From the NCBI GenBank assembly GCA_016870865.1, contig VGAC01000019.1:1-34325 (forward strand): a DNA stretch of 34,325 nt, written 5' to 3'. Below, in pieces: positions 16,022 through 24,408 of the stretch. The position numbers and the translations under genes were made by a program. Source of the stretch: Actinomycetota bacterium. GTDB taxonomy: Bacteria > Actinomycetota > Acidimicrobiia > Acidimicrobiales > Ilumatobacteraceae. Position 1 is the first letter of the stretch. Every line of letters begins with the position of its first letter. The notes beneath the pieces were generated by a model, which was not told where the DNA came from, searched no databases, and was given only the letters and a program-made list of their open reading frames with translations.

Positions 16022-16815
16022 TGGGCACCCTCGTCTGCTTTCACGCACACCCCGACGACGAGGCCATTGCGACGGGTGGAACGATGGCGCGGGCCGCCAA
16101 AGAAGGTCACACCGTGGTGCTCGTCGTTGCAACGGGCGGGGAACACGGCGAGGTGCCCGACGATCTCGCACCGGGCGAGAGCCTCGCCGAGCGTCGTCGC
16201 CGCGAGACCGAGGCATCGTGTGCGGAACTTGGTGTTGCCCACGTCGAATGGCTGGGTTACCGCGACAGCGGCATGACGGGTTGGGAACAAAACGGTCACG
16301 ACGGCGCATTCGTCGGTGCGGCCGTCGACGAGGCTGCGGGGCGGCTGGCCGCGATTCTCGCCAGGCACAAAACCGACGTCCTTACCGTCTACGACTGGCA
16401 CGGGAATTACGGCCACCCCGACCACATCATGGTGCACAGGGTCGGCCACCGCGCCGCGGAATTGGCAGGGGTGGCACATGTCTACGAGGCAACGATGAAC
16501 CGCGACGACATGCGCCGCATGCGCGATCAGGCGTACGCCGCGGGATTGATCGACCCGGACAATGACTGGGATCCCGATGGTCCCGCCGACGACGGCAACC
16601 CGATGGGTCTGCTCGAGAGCGAACTCACGCATCGGATCGATGTCGCCGATTTCATCGACGTGAAGCGTCGCGCGATACAAAGCCACCGCAGTCAGATCAC
16701 CGACACGGGCTGGTTCGCAAAGATGCCCGAGGAGGCGTTCCGCAGTGCGTTCGGAGCCGAGTGGTACCGCAAGGCGGGCGATCCGGGTCCGTTGCGCGAC
16801 GGCTGGTTCTTTTGA
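16021..16815 (+). CDS. PIG-L/LmbE-family zinc deacetylase (Mca/MshB-like)
   Basis: This 264-residue protein has the two zinc motifs of the family: AHPDDE (9-14) and HPDH (His132-His135), plus the YRDSGM motif. The YDWHGNYGHPDH context resembles mycothiol S-conjugate amidase (Mca) and MshB. It could remove an acetyl group from GlcNAc-inositol or cleave mycothiol conjugates, but the exact substrate is not decidable here. It is coupled to the racemase upstream (1-base overlap) and to the histidine phosphatase downstream (1-base overlap). Confidence 0.9.
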   Translation: MGTLVCFHAHPDDEAIATGGTMARAAKEGHTVVLVVATGGEHGEVPDDLAPGESLAERRRRETEASCAELGVAHVEWLGYRDSGMTGWEQNGHDGAFVGAAVDEAAGRLAAILARHKTDVLTVYDWHGNYGHPDHIMVHRVGHRAAELAGVAHVYEATMNRDDMRRMRDQAYAAGLIDPDNDWDPDGPADDGNPMGLLESELTHRIDVADFIDVKRRAIQSHRSQITDTGWFAKMPEEAFRSAFGAEWYRKAGDPGPLRDGWFF

Positions 16816-17381
16816 TGCCACGGCTCCACCTCGTGCGGCACGGACGCGCGACTGCAGGTTGGAACGTCGACCCCGACCCGGCCCTGGATGATCTTGGTCG
16901 AAGGCAGGCGCATGGGGTCAGCGACAAACTCTTCGTTCTCGGCCCGCTACCGGTGTTGTCGAGTCCGTTGCGGCGATGCCGCGAGACCTCCCAGCCCTTG
17001 GCGTCACGGTGGGGTGTCGATGTGGTCATTGATCCACGCGTCTCGGAAATTCCCTCACCCCAGGGTCACACACTCGAAACGAGAATGGATTGGCTGCGCT
17101 CGGCAATGGCAGGCACGTGGTCGCAGGTGATCGCCTCCGACGGCCTGCGCTACGCCGACTACCGGGACAATCTTCTCGGTGCGCTGGCGTCGCTTTCCAC
17201 TGACACGGTGATCTTCAGTCACTTCATTGCCATCAACGTCGTGATCAGTGCCGCAACGGGCGATGATCGCATGGTGATCGCGAGCCTTGACAACTGTTCG
17301 GTGACCACCGTCTCTTCCGATGGATGTGGAGGTTTCACGATCGAGTCGATGGGCAACGAAGCCGACACCCTCATTCGCTAG
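16815..17381 (+). CDS. Histidine phosphatase (phosphoglycerate-mutase-like)
   Basis: This 188-residue protein has LVRHG (Arg8, His9, Gly10), SPLRRCRET (Arg53/54), the Glu78 region VSEIPSP, and a second catalytic histidine at His136 (FSHF). This is the branch-1 histidine phosphatase core. The substrate is a phosphomonoester of unknown identity. The ATG overlaps the upstream TGA by one base, so it is translated with the operon. The TAG stop forms the start of the -10 hexamer of the next gene. Confidence 0.88.
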   Translation: MPRLHLVRHGRATAGWNVDPDPALDDLGRRQAHGVSDKLFVLGPLPVLSSPLRRCRETSQPLASRWGVDVVIDPRVSEIPSPQGHTLETRMDWLRSAMAGTWSQVIASDGLRYADYRDNLLGALASLSTDTVIFSHFIAINVVISAATGDDRMVIASLDNCSVTTVSSDGCGGFTIESMGNEADTLIR

Positions 17382-17384
17382 ATT
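17379..17384 (+). promoter_or_regulatory. -10 hexamer TAGATT fused to the phosphatase stop codon
   Basis: The TAG stop (17379-17381) is the first half of TAGATT. Exactly 6 bases follow, then the GTG at 17391. Confidence 0.55.
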
Positions 17385-17390
17385 CGAGTC

Positions 17391-17762
17391 GTGGTCGCCC
17401 TGCTCCTCCGTGATTTCCACCAGAACTGGTCGTGGTTCATGATCATCGGCAACGGTTTCGCGGGCCTGTGGTCACTGGGTGCCCACAGATGGGAGGCGCT
17501 GCGGTCGCGGGCATTGTGGTGGTTCATCGCAGTGGCCGAGGCTGCCGTGTTCGTCCAAGTCGCCCTCGGTGTTGCGCTTGTCAACAAGTACAAGCTCGAG
17601 TTTCCGGCGTTTCATGCCTTCTACGGATTCGTGGCCATCATTGCTGTCGCGATCATTTACTCGTACCGCAACCAGATGAAGAAGAAGCTTTACCTGCTCT
17701 ACGGCGGGGGAGGACTATTCCTGATGGGCCTCGGAATCCGCGCCTTCCTCGTCGGCCAATAG
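17391..17762 (+). CDS. Small four-helix integral membrane protein of unknown function
   Basis: This 123-residue protein has four predicted membrane helices (about 14-32, 42-64, 73-92 and 100-121). Its only charged loop of note is YRNQMKKK, placing that loop in the cytoplasm by the positive-inside rule. Histidines at 10, 32 and 75 (AFHAFYGF) lie near or in helices, but I cannot claim cofactor binding. I do not recognise the family. The GTG start is supported by TAGATT exactly 6 bases upstream. The gene converges on pckG. Confidence 0.75.
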   Translation: MVALLLRDFHQNWSWFMIIGNGFAGLWSLGAHRWEALRSRALWWFIAVAEAAVFVQVALGVALVNKYKLEFPAFHAFYGFVAIIAVAIIYSYRNQMKKKLYLLYGGGGLFLMGLGIRAFLVGQ

Positions 17763-17770
17763 GGTTCTTG

Positions 17771-17786
17771 GCGCACAGCGGTGCGC
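17771..17786. terminator. Inverted repeat between convergent genes, possible terminator stem
   Basis: GCGCAC, AGCG, GTGCGC forms a perfect 6-bp GC-rich stem with a 4-base loop just after the membrane protein stop. No T-run follows, so an intrinsic terminator is not proven. Confidence 0.35.
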
Positions 17787-17794
17787 AACCTGCA

Positions 17795-17817
17795 CCTGAG
17801 CGCCGAGAAGCCTCAGG
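17795..17817. terminator. Second inverted repeat spanning the pckG stop
   Basis: CCTGAG and CTCAGG pair across an 11-base loop and include the pckG stop codon. This is a weak stem without a T-run. Confidence 0.25.
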
Positions 17818-19609
17818 CGTTGGTGAGGGATTTGTCGAGTGAGTCGAGGGACTCGCGCAACTGATGCGGCAGCTTCGGTCCGAAGGCCGCATAGTGCTCG
17901 CGAATCTGGGGAATCACCTCGCGCCAGCCGGTGACGTCGACGGACAAAAGTGTGTCGAGGTCAGCGCCGTCCAGCGAGAGGCCGCTGGTATCGAGATCCG
18001 CCGGCGTCGGCAGAAAACCGATCGGTGTCTCGACGGCCGCGGCCGAGCCGTCGACGCGCTCGAACACCCACTTGAGGACCCGGCTGTTCTCGCCGTAACC
18101 CGGCCACAGGAAGCGGCCGTCTTCGTCGCGCCGGAACCAGTTGACGAAGAAGATCTGCGGGAGGTTCTCCGCCTTGGCGCGCGAACCGACGCGCAACCAG
18201 TGACCGAAGTAGTCGGCCATGTTGTAGCCGCAGAAGGGCAACATCGCCATCGGATCAAAGCGCAACTTGCCCACGGCCCCTGCCTGAGCAGCCGTGGTTT
18301 CCGAGGCCATGATGGATCCGAGGAACACTCCGTGCACCCAGTCGAATGCCTGGGTCACCAGCGGAACGGTGGTGCGCCGCCGGCCGCCGAAGAGGATGGC
18401 CGAGATCGGTACGCCACGGGGGTCTTCCCACTCGGATGCGATCGACGGACACTGTGATGCGGGGGCGGTGAAACGAGCGTTCGGGTGCGCCGCCGGTGTC
18501 TCGGTCTCCGGCGTCCATGCGTTGCCGCGCCAGTCGGTTGCGCGAGGAGGTGCATCGTCGCTCATTCCCTCCCACCACACGTCGCCATCGGGCGTGAGCG
18601 CGGTGTTCGTAAACAGACAGTTGCCCCAGAGCGTTTCCATCGCATTCGCATTGGTGTCGTAACCGGTGCCGGGGGCGACACCAAAAAACCCAGCCTCGGG
18701 ATTGATGGCGTACAGGCGGCCATCGTCCCCGAACTTCATCCAGCAGATGTCGTCGCCGATGGTCTCGGCCTTCCAGCCCGGGATCGTCGGCACGAGCATC
18801 GCAAGATTGGTCTTGCCACAGGCCGACGGGAACGCTGCGGCGATGTACTTGGCAACGCCGCGGGGGTTGGTGAGTTTGAGGATCAGCATGTGCTCGGCGA
18901 GCCAGCCATGGTCGCGGGCCATCACCGAGGCAATGCGCAGTGCGAAACACTTCTTGCCGAGCAGGGCGTTGCCTCCGTAACCCGAGCCGTAGCTCCAAAT
19001 CTCGCGCGTCTCGGGGAAGTGGACGATGTACTTGTTGTCGGGGTTGCACGGCCAAGCCGAATCCTGTTGACCTGCCGCGAGTGGAGCGCCGACCGAGTGC
19101 ACGCAGGGCACCCACTGGCTCTCGCCCAGGACATCGAGGGCACCCTGGCCCATGCGCGTCATGATGCGCATGCTCACGGCCACGTACGCCGAGTCGGTGA
19201 GCTGCACGCCGATGTGGGCAATCGGTGATCCGAGGGGTCCCATCGAGAAGGGCACGACGTACATCGTGCGACCCCTCATCGCGCCCCGATAGAGCGACAT
19301 GAGTTCCTCGCGCATTTCGTCGGGGTGGCGCCAGTTGTTGTTGGGCCCGGCATCGGCCGCATCCGCCGAGCAGATGAACGTGCGGTCTTCGACACGCGCC
19401 ACGTCACCCGGGTCGGAGTGCGCCCAGTAACTGTTCGGACGCTTTGCCTCGTCGAGTTTCGTGAAAGTCCCGGCACCGACGAGTTGCTGGCAGAGACGCT
19501 CGTACTCTTGTGCGCTGCCGTCACACCAATAGATGTCGCTCGGTTCGAGAACTGCAGCCCAGTCCTTGACCCATTGCTGCAGTTTGGCGTTCTTGGTGGT
19601 GGCGCTCAC
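17813..19609 (-). CDS. pckG: Phosphoenolpyruvate carboxykinase (GTP)
   Basis: This 598-residue protein is of usual length for GTP-dependent PEPCK. The P-loop is FPSACGKTN (260-268), with the reactive Cys264 typical of the GTP class. [16 protein letters not shown] (about 207-222) carries the substrate and Mn2+ region, and [12 protein letters not shown] and [16 protein letters not shown] are nucleotide-site motifs. It interconverts oxaloacetate and PEP, mainly for gluconeogenesis. The start is GTG with GAGGAGG ending 3 bases before it. It lies downstream of rpmB and the cold-shock-like gene on the same strand but has its own candidate promoter in the 112-base gap. Confidence 0.97.
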   Translation of the reverse strand: MSATTKNAKLQQWVKDWAAVLEPSDIYWCDGSAQEYERLCQQLVGAGTFTKLDEAKRPNSYWAHSDPGDVARVEDRTFICSADAADAGPNNNWRHPDEMREELMSLYRGAMRGRTMYVVPFSMGPLGSPIAHIGVQLTDSAYVAVSMRIMTRMGQGALDVLGESQWVPCVHSVGAPLAAGQQDSAWPCNPDNKYIVHFPETREIWSYGSGYGGNALLGKKCFALRIASVMARDHGWLAEHMLILKLTNPRGVAKYIAAAFPSACGKTNLAMLVPTIPGWKAETIGDDICWMKFGDDGRLYAINPEAGFFGVAPGTGYDTNANAMETLWGNCLFTNTALTPDGDVWWEGMSDDAPPRATDWRGNAWTPETETPAAHPNARFTAPASQCPSIASEWEDPRGVPISAILFGGRRRTTVPLVTQAFDWVHGVFLGSIMASETTAAQAGAVGKLRFDPMAMLPFCGYNMADYFGHWLRVGSRAKAENLPQIFFVNWFRRDEDGRFLWPGYGENSRVLKWVFERVDGSAAAVETPIGFLPTPADLDTSGLSLDGADLDTLLSVDVTGWREVIPQIREHYAAFGPKLPHQLRESLDSLDKSLTNA

Positions 19610-19647
19610 GCGTCCTCCTCGGCGGGGTTTTCAAACGGGGGTATCGA

Positions 19648-19676
19648 AGTCTGCCTACGAAAAACTCGGTGGACAA
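19648..19676 (-). promoter_or_regulatory. Candidate pckG promoter, TTGTCC-17-CAGACT
   Basis: On the minus strand, TTGTCC (19671-19676) and CAGACT (19648-19653) are separated by 17 bases. A leader of about 30 bases would contain the pckG Shine-Dalgarno at 19613-19618. The rest of the gap 19610-19721 shows nothing else clear. Confidence 0.4.
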
Positions 19677-19721
19677 ACGATAAACGCTGGGGGGCTGGGG
19701 CGAGAACTTCGGGTCAACCGG

Positions 19722-19943
19722 TCAGAAACCAGGGGTGCCCATGTCGGACTCGGAACCAAGGCCCAGTCCCGTCGCCCGGCCCTCTGAATCGAGGGCGAAA
19801 ACCACGCGTTGGCCCTGCCGCAACATGCGAAAGATCGAACCTTCGAGAGCGTTGGGTGCGAGGTTGTACTCGCTGAGATCCTTGTCACTGATCACAATGC
19901 CATCGCCCGAACCCGGGTCGTAGGCCTTGATGATCCCTTGCAT
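19722..19943 (-). CDS. Small cold-shock-like (OB-fold) protein
   Basis: This 73-residue protein begins MQGIIKAYDPGSGDGIVISD, resembling the first strands of a cold-shock domain (G-x-I/V-K-x-Y/F-D, then G-D/F-G-x-I). It then has FRMLRQGQRVVFALD, the usual QG-V-F strand near the end. The aromatic RNP motifs of CspA are replaced, so nucleic-acid binding may differ. It lies 34 bases after rpmB on the same strand, so it may be co-transcribed. GAAACT lies 7 bases before the ATG as a possible promoter. The longer reading frame upstream overlaps rpmB and is not used. Confidence 0.7.
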   Translation of the reverse strand: MQGIIKAYDPGSGDGIVISDKDLSEYNLAPNALEGSIFRMLRQGQRVVFALDSEGRATGLGLGSESDMGTPGF

Positions 19944-19950
19944 GCGGTCC

Positions 19951-19956
19951 AGTTTC
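19951..19956 (-). promoter_or_regulatory. -10 hexamer GAAACT for the cold-shock-like gene
   Basis: GAAACT on the minus strand ends 7 bases before the ATG at 19943. It is identical to the hexamer of the hydrolase operon at 13974. It lies in the short rpmB gap, so it may be dispensable. Confidence 0.35.
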
Positions 19957-19977
19957 GCAGACTTTGGTCGCGGCGGG

Positions 19978-20172
19978 CTAGCGAGCGGCCTTGACGACCT
20001 TGCCGGACTTGGTGCAGGCGGTGCATACGTAGAGACGCCTGGGCACGCCATCGACGAGGGCTCGCACACGCTGGACGTTCGGGTTCCAGCGGCGCTTGGT
20101 GCGCACATGCGAGTGCGACACCGACATACCCCACGAAGGGCCTTTACCGCAGATCTCACACTTGGCCGACAT
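19978..20172 (-). CDS. rpmB: 50S ribosomal protein L28
   Basis: This is a 64-residue L28 of the zinc-binding type. Cys5 and Cys8 (CEICGK) and Cys50 and Cys53 (CTAC) form a zinc ribbon. The core GMSVSHSHVRTKRRWNPN is diagnostic. It binds 23S rRNA in the large subunit. The gene diverges from the FakA-like gene. The four-cysteine form implies dependence on zinc. Confidence 0.95.
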   Translation of the reverse strand: MSAKCEICGKGPSWGMSVSHSHVRTKRRWNPNVQRVRALVDGVPRRLYVCTACTKSGKVVKAAR

Positions 20173-20180
20173 GGATGCCG

Positions 20181-20209
20181 AGGCTAACAGCGAGCGGTGC
20201 GGGGCCCAA
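20181..20209 (-). promoter_or_regulatory. rpmB promoter TTGGGC-17-TAGCCT
   Basis: On the minus strand, TTGGGC (20204-20209) and TAGCCT (20181-20186) are 17 bases apart. The hexamer ends 8 bases before the rpmB ATG, predicting a leader of 0-2 bases. Confidence 0.5.
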
Positions 20210-20273
20210 CCAGCGGGAACCCGAATCCCAAGGGCCAATCGGAGCGGGGAACAACCGCGGCGCGGCGTTTCAT

Positions 20274-20279
20274 TACGCT
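20274..20279 (+). promoter_or_regulatory. -10 hexamer TACGCT for the FakA-like gene
   Basis: TACGCT is followed by 7 bases and the GTG at 20287, which predicts a leaderless transcript and fixes the start. The rest of the 114-base divergent gap holds only the rpmB promoter. Confidence 0.55.
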
Positions 20280-20286
20280 TTGCCCC

Positions 20287-22017
20287 GTGTCTGGCACCGA
20301 TCGGCTCTCTGCTGGCCAAATCCGCGACGTCGTCGCCACGTTCCGCGAGACGATCCGCCGCCATCAATCGGCGATCAACCGCCTCAACGTCTATCCGGTG
20401 CCCGACGGCGACACCGGAACGAACATGGCGCGAACCCTCGATGCCGTGGTCGCCGAAGTCGACGATCGCATCGCCAAGGCCGGACTGTCCTTCGAATCGG
20501 TCTGTGGAGGTATCAGCCACGGTGCGCTGATGGGTGCGCGCGGCAACAGCGGTGTCATCTTGTCGCAGGTCTTGCGTGGTCTCGCCGCCAGGTTCGTGTC
20601 ACCCGATGGGGGCGGTGTCACCGCCGTGCGGCTCGCCGACGGAATGCTCGAAGCCTCGAAATCAGCCTATGAAGCGGTGTTGAAGCCGATCGAGGGCACG
20701 ATCCTCACCGTGGTTCGCGAGTCGGCGGATGCCGCCGTCGCGTGTGCAGCCACGGGAGGCGACCTCGCGTCGGTGCTTCGCGCGGCACGTGACACCGGCC
20801 GTGACGCCTTGCGCCGCACGCCCGAACTGCTGCCTGTGCTCAAACAGGCGGGGGTGGTCGACGCGGGGGGTGCGGGTTATCTCCTGCTGCTCGATGCGTT
20901 CCTTCACGTGGTCGCCGCCGAGGCCCTGCCCGAACCCGACGAATCGGTCGGTCCTGATCTCGTCGCGCTCGAGGCGGTCGCGCACCGGCCGGCCCCGAAC
21001 GGCGTCGACATCAGTGAACTGCGCTACGAGGTGATGTTCCTCTTGGACATCGCCGACGCGCAACACCGCGCGTTCATCGAGGCCTGGGGCCGCATCGGTG
21101 ACTCGATTGTCGTCGTCGGTGGCGAGGGGCTCTACAACTGCCACATCCACACGAACGACATCGGTGCGGCAATCGAGGCACCGCTCGAACTTGGTGGTCG
21201 TCCGCGGGCCATTCGTGTCACCGACCTCTTTGAAGAAGTCGCCGACGAACATGCCAAACGGGAGGCCGAACTCGGGGTCGTGGCGGGCGATGTCGTGCAC
21301 CCCGCACGTGCCGGCCTTGTCGGACTTGCAGGTCAGCACTCGAGCTCGCTGCCGCCCGTGACGTGCGCGGTCGTCGCGGTTGCGAGCGGCGACGGTGTTG
21401 CCGAACTGTTCGGCCAACTCGGTGTTCATGGCGTCGTGTCCGGCGGGCAGTCGTTGAATCCCTCGACGGCCGAACTTCTCGACGCCGTCGAGCGCATGAA
21501 CGCGAACCAAATCGTTCTGTTGCCGAACAACAAGAACATCATCCCGGTCGCCAACCAGGTCGGTGAACTGACCAACAAGGATGTCCGTGTGGTGCCCTCA
21601 TGTTCGATGCCCGAGGCCCTGGCATCGCTTGTTGTGTACGACCCCGAGGCATCGGCCGAACGCAATGCAACCGAAATGAGCGCCGCTGCCGCGAGTGTGG
21701 CGACGGGTGAAATCACCCGGGCCGTCCGCGACACCGACAGCGATGCCGGCCCCATCGCCACGGGTGACTGGATCGGCATCGTCCGAGGCGATGGAATCGT
21801 TGCGATCGGTGGAACCTGGCTCGCTGCGGCGACGCGACTGCTCGACCACCTCATTTCATCCGACCGGGAAATCCTGACCGTGCTGGTGGGGGCCGAGGCC
21901 ACGGGTGAAATGACGGCCGAATTGTCGGCTTGGATGGTCGATCACCACCCGAGCATCACGGTCGAGATCCACCACGGTGGGCAGCCGCTCTATCCATACT
22001 TGTTCGGTGCCGAGTAA
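20287..22017 (+). CDS. DAK2/DhaL-domain kinase, FakA (YloV)-like
   Basis: This 576-residue protein has an N-terminal DhaL domain with NVYPVPDGDTGTNM (Asp40 and Asp42 bind Mg-ATP) and GARGNSGVILSQVLRG. A long C-terminal FakA domain follows (EVMFLLD, GEGLYNCHIHTND, LLPNNKNIIPVANQ). In Firmicutes, FakA phosphorylates FakB-bound fatty acids for phospholipid synthesis. No fakB is present here. The neighbour recG is the conserved partner of yloV. The frame opens at 20197, but the GTG at 20287 is preferred because of TACGCT 7 bases upstream and the start of homology. The last 11 bases overlap recG. Confidence 0.9.
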   Translation: MSGTDRLSAGQIRDVVATFRETIRRHQSAINRLNVYPVPDGDTGTNMARTLDAVVAEVDDRIAKAGLSFESVCGGISHGALMGARGNSGVILSQVLRGLAARFVSPDGGGVTAVRLADGMLEASKSAYEAVLKPIEGTILTVVRESADAAVACAATGGDLASVLRAARDTGRDALRRTPELLPVLKQAGVVDAGGAGYLLLLDAFLHVVAAEALPEPDESVGPDLVALEAVAHRPAPNGVDISELRYEVMFLLDIADAQHRAFIEAWGRIGDSIVVVGGEGLYNCHIHTNDIGAAIEAPLELGGRPRAIRVTDLFEEVADEHAKREAELGVVAGDVVHPARAGLVGLAGQHSSSLPPVTCAVVAVASGDGVAELFGQLGVHGVVSGGQSLNPSTAELLDAVERMNANQIVLLPNNKNIIPVANQVGELTNKDVRVVPSCSMPEALASLVVYDPEASAERNATEMSAAAASVATGEITRAVRDTDSDAGPIATGDWIGIVRGDGIVAIGGTWLAAATRLLDHLISSDREILTVLVGAEATGEMTAELSAWMVDHHPSITVEIHHGGQPLYPYLFGAE

Positions 22018-24184
22018 GACCGCCGACTCCGCCGAGGAGACCAGCGCGGGTCCATTGACCCTCGCCGAACTGCAGGCGAAGAACTTCGACAGTTTCAGGG
22101 GCATCGGCGAGAAACGCGCGGCCGACCTCCACGCCCTGGATGTCGACAACGTCCTTGACCTCCTCATGTACTACCCCCGCCGCTGGGTGGACCGCACTGC
22201 GGAGTGTCGGGTCCGCGATCTTGCCCCCAACGTGTCGGCGCTGGTCGTCGTGGACGTGTTGTCGGTTGACAAGCGCACCACACGCAACAGGAAATCGATG
22301 GTCACCGTTCGGGTGGGCGATGCCACGGGCAAGTTCACGCTGACCTTCTTCAATCAACCGTGGCGCAGCCGACAGTTGTATGCGGGTCTCACGATTTCCG
22401 TGTGGGGAAAACCCGACACCTTCCGGGGTGTGCTGCAGATGACGAATCCCATCGTCGACCTCATTGGTGACCGCACCGGTCGTATCGTGCCCATCTACCC
22501 GCAGAGCGGCGACAACGGGGTCAAGACCTGGGAGATGGCGAAGTGGGTCGAGAGCGCCCTTTCCAAATGTTCACCGCGGGGTGTGGTCGATCCGGTTCCC
22601 GAAGACGTACGACACAAATACGGTCTCGCGCCCCGCTTCGAGGCGATGAAGTCGATTCACCTGCCGTCCTCGATGGACGAAATGGAAGGTGCGCGGCGTC
22701 GGCTGGCCTTCGACGAATGTTTGCGCGTTCAGACGTACCTCGTGCGGGAGAAGAAGCGGATCGAGCTCTCCGCACGAGGCATCGCCCATTCCACGCGAGG
22801 CGTGTTCGTCGACCAGTTCATCGAGAACCTCGCGTTTCCCTTGACGTCGGCGCAGCACCGTGTCATCGCCGAAGTCGCCGCCGACATGTCACGAACCGTG
22901 CCGATGAACCGCCTCCTGCAGGGCGACGTCGGCAGCGGCAAAACTGTCGTCGCCGTCGCGACTTTGTTGACCGCCGTCGAAGGCGGCTACCAGGGTGCGT
23001 TGATGGCCCCGACCGAAGTCCTGGCCGAACAACACTTTGCTGGAGTCACGCGACTCCTCGATGGCCTCGTCGTCTCCGACCCCGAGAACCTCTTCGGCGA
23101 CCGACCGGTGCGCGTGGAACTGCTGACCAACCGTGTCACCGGTGAACAACGTCGTCGTGTCGTTGCCGGACTGGCCGACGGATCGATCGACATCGCAATC
23201 GGAACCCACGCTCTCATCCAGAAGGGGATCGAGTTCAAGTCACTCGGCGCGGTGGTGGTCGACGAACAGCACCGCTTCGGAGTCGAGCAACGGGCGAGAT
23301 TGCGTGAAATGTCGGAGATCCGCCCCGACACGCTGGTCATGACCGCGACACCGATTCCTCGCACGGCGGCATTGACGATTTTCGGAGACCTCGATGTCAG
23401 CGTGCTCGATGAGATGCCCCCGGGCCGTACCCCGATCGTCACGCACTCGGTTGCGGGTCGGGCCGAGACGGGTGCGATGTGGGCCGCGGTTCGCGCTGCC
23501 GTCGGTCGCGGGGACCAGGTCTACGTGGTGTGTCCGCTCATCGAAGAGAGCGAGAAGCTCGAGGCGGCCTCGGCCGAGGCGACCTTCGCCGAACTTCGAG
23601 ACGGGGAACTCTCGGGTCTGCGAATCGGGCTCATGCACGGTCGCATGAAGTCCGTGGAGAAGGACGCGGTGATGGAGTCGTTCCGTCACGCCGATCTCGA
23701 TGTGCTCGTCGCCACGACGGTCATCGAGGTCGGAGTCGACGTGCCCAACGCGACGCAGATGGTGATTCTCGACGCCGACCTCTTCGGCATCGCTCAGTTG
23801 CACCAGTTGCGCGGCCGCGTGGGTCGTGGAGAGAAGGCTTCGGAGTGCTGGCTCGTGACACGCCTGTCCGACGACGAACTGATCGCTGAAATGAAGCCGC
23901 GTATAGAGGCGCTCGTGGCCTCGACCGATGGTTTCGAGCTGGCCGAGGTGGACCTGCAGTTGCGTGGTGAGGGAACGATCATGGACAAGCGGCAGAGCGG
24001 CGGCAGCGACGATCTCAAACTTGCTTCGTTGAGGACCGACCGCGATCTGATCGAGGCGGCCCGCGATGTCGCGATCGACTTAGTCGGTGACGACGTCACC
24101 CTGTCGGCCCATCCCGAGATTCGCGACGAAGTGCGACTCTTCATCGAGGATCGTGGCCGTGAGGACTTTGTCGTCAGAAACTGA
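22007..24184 (+). CDS. recG: ATP-dependent DNA helicase RecG
   Basis: This is a 725-residue SF2 branch-migration helicase. The N-terminal wedge/OB domain starts with FRGIGEKRAADLHAL and continues in VRVGDATGKFTLTFFNQPW. Motif I is GDVGSGKTV (about 306), II is DEQHRFG (about 419), III is TATPIPRT, V is TVIEVGVDVPN and VI is QLRGRVGRG. It remodels stalled replication forks. The likely start is GTG at 22007, overlapping the upstream stop by 11 bases, which implies coupling. No separate ribosome site is clear. Confidence 0.95.
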   Translation: MPSKTADSAEETSAGPLTLAELQAKNFDSFRGIGEKRAADLHALDVDNVLDLLMYYPRRWVDRTAECRVRDLAPNVSALVVVDVLSVDKRTTRNRKSMVTVRVGDATGKFTLTFFNQPWRSRQLYAGLTISVWGKPDTFRGVLQMTNPIVDLIGDRTGRIVPIYPQSGDNGVKTWEMAKWVESALSKCSPRGVVDPVPEDVRHKYGLAPRFEAMKSIHLPSSMDEMEGARRRLAFDECLRVQTYLVREKKRIELSARGIAHSTRGVFVDQFIENLAFPLTSAQHRVIAEVAADMSRTVPMNRLLQGDVGSGKTVVAVATLLTAVEGGYQGALMAPTEVLAEQHFAGVTRLLDGLVVSDPENLFGDRPVRVELLTNRVTGEQRRRVVAGLADGSIDIAIGTHALIQKGIEFKSLGAVVVDEQHRFGVEQRARLREMSEIRPDTLVMTATPIPRTAALTIFGDLDVSVLDEMPPGRTPIVTHSVAGRAETGAMWAAVRAAVGRGDQVYVVCPLIEESEKLEAASAEATFAELRDGELSGLRIGLMHGRMKSVEKDAVMESFRHADLDVLVATTVIEVGVDVPNATQMVILDADLFGIAQLHQLRGRVGRGEKASECWLVTRLSDDELIAEMKPRIEALVASTDGFELAEVDLQLRGEGTIMDKRQSGGSDDLKLASLRTDRDLIEAARDVAIDLVGDDVTLSAHPEIRDEVRLFIEDRGREDFVVRN

Positions 24185-24195
24185 GTGGCCGGAAA

Positions 24196-24378
24196 TCAGG
24201 TACCGGACGAGTCGACGTCGTCGCTCTCAAGAATGATGTCCCACCGGTCCCGGCAGTCCCGACAGCGGTAGGCCACGACATCCCCGACCACCCATGTTCC
24301 GTCCTCGCGCGGGGGAGTGAGCAGGTGGGCGACCCCGCCGCAGTCGACGCAGATGCTCTCGGGCGGTGGTTGCTGCAC
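24196..24378 (-). CDS. Small zinc-ribbon protein
   Basis: This 60-residue protein has CVDC (Cys10, Cys13) and CRDC (Cys39, Cys42), one four-cysteine zinc ribbon, and an acidic C-terminus. Function unknown. The GTG at 24378 was chosen because AATAAT ends exactly 6 bases before it; the frame stays open to 24498 but overlaps rsmD. It converges on recG with 11 bases between stops and diverges from rsmD. It is the only minus-strand gene within the 20287-34325 block. Confidence 0.6.
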   Translation of the reverse strand: MQQPPPESICVDCGGVAHLLTPPREDGTWVVGDVVAYRCRDCRDRWDIILESDDVDSSGT

Positions 24379-24384
24379 GGTTTG

Positions 24385-24390
24385 ATTATT
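24385..24390 (-). promoter_or_regulatory. -10 hexamer AATAAT for the zinc-ribbon gene
   Basis: On the minus strand, AATAAT lies exactly 6 bases before the GTG at 24378. Only the first base departs from TATAAT at a major position. Confidence 0.45.
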
Positions 24391-24396
24391 GCCTGA

Positions 24397-24402
24397 CAGA
24401 CT
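24397..24402 (+). promoter_or_regulatory. -10 hexamer CAGACT for rsmD
   Basis: CAGACT is followed by exactly 6 bases and the ATG at 24409. It lies 6 bases from the opposing AATAAT, so the divergent promoters overlap. No -35 is seen. Confidence 0.35.
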
Positions 24403-24408
24403 GCTCCC

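Noticed and set aside
17760-17765. TAGGGT at the stop of the membrane protein as a further stop/-10 fusion
   Set aside because: There is no start codon at the expected distance; the sequence downstream belongs to the end of the convergent pckG.
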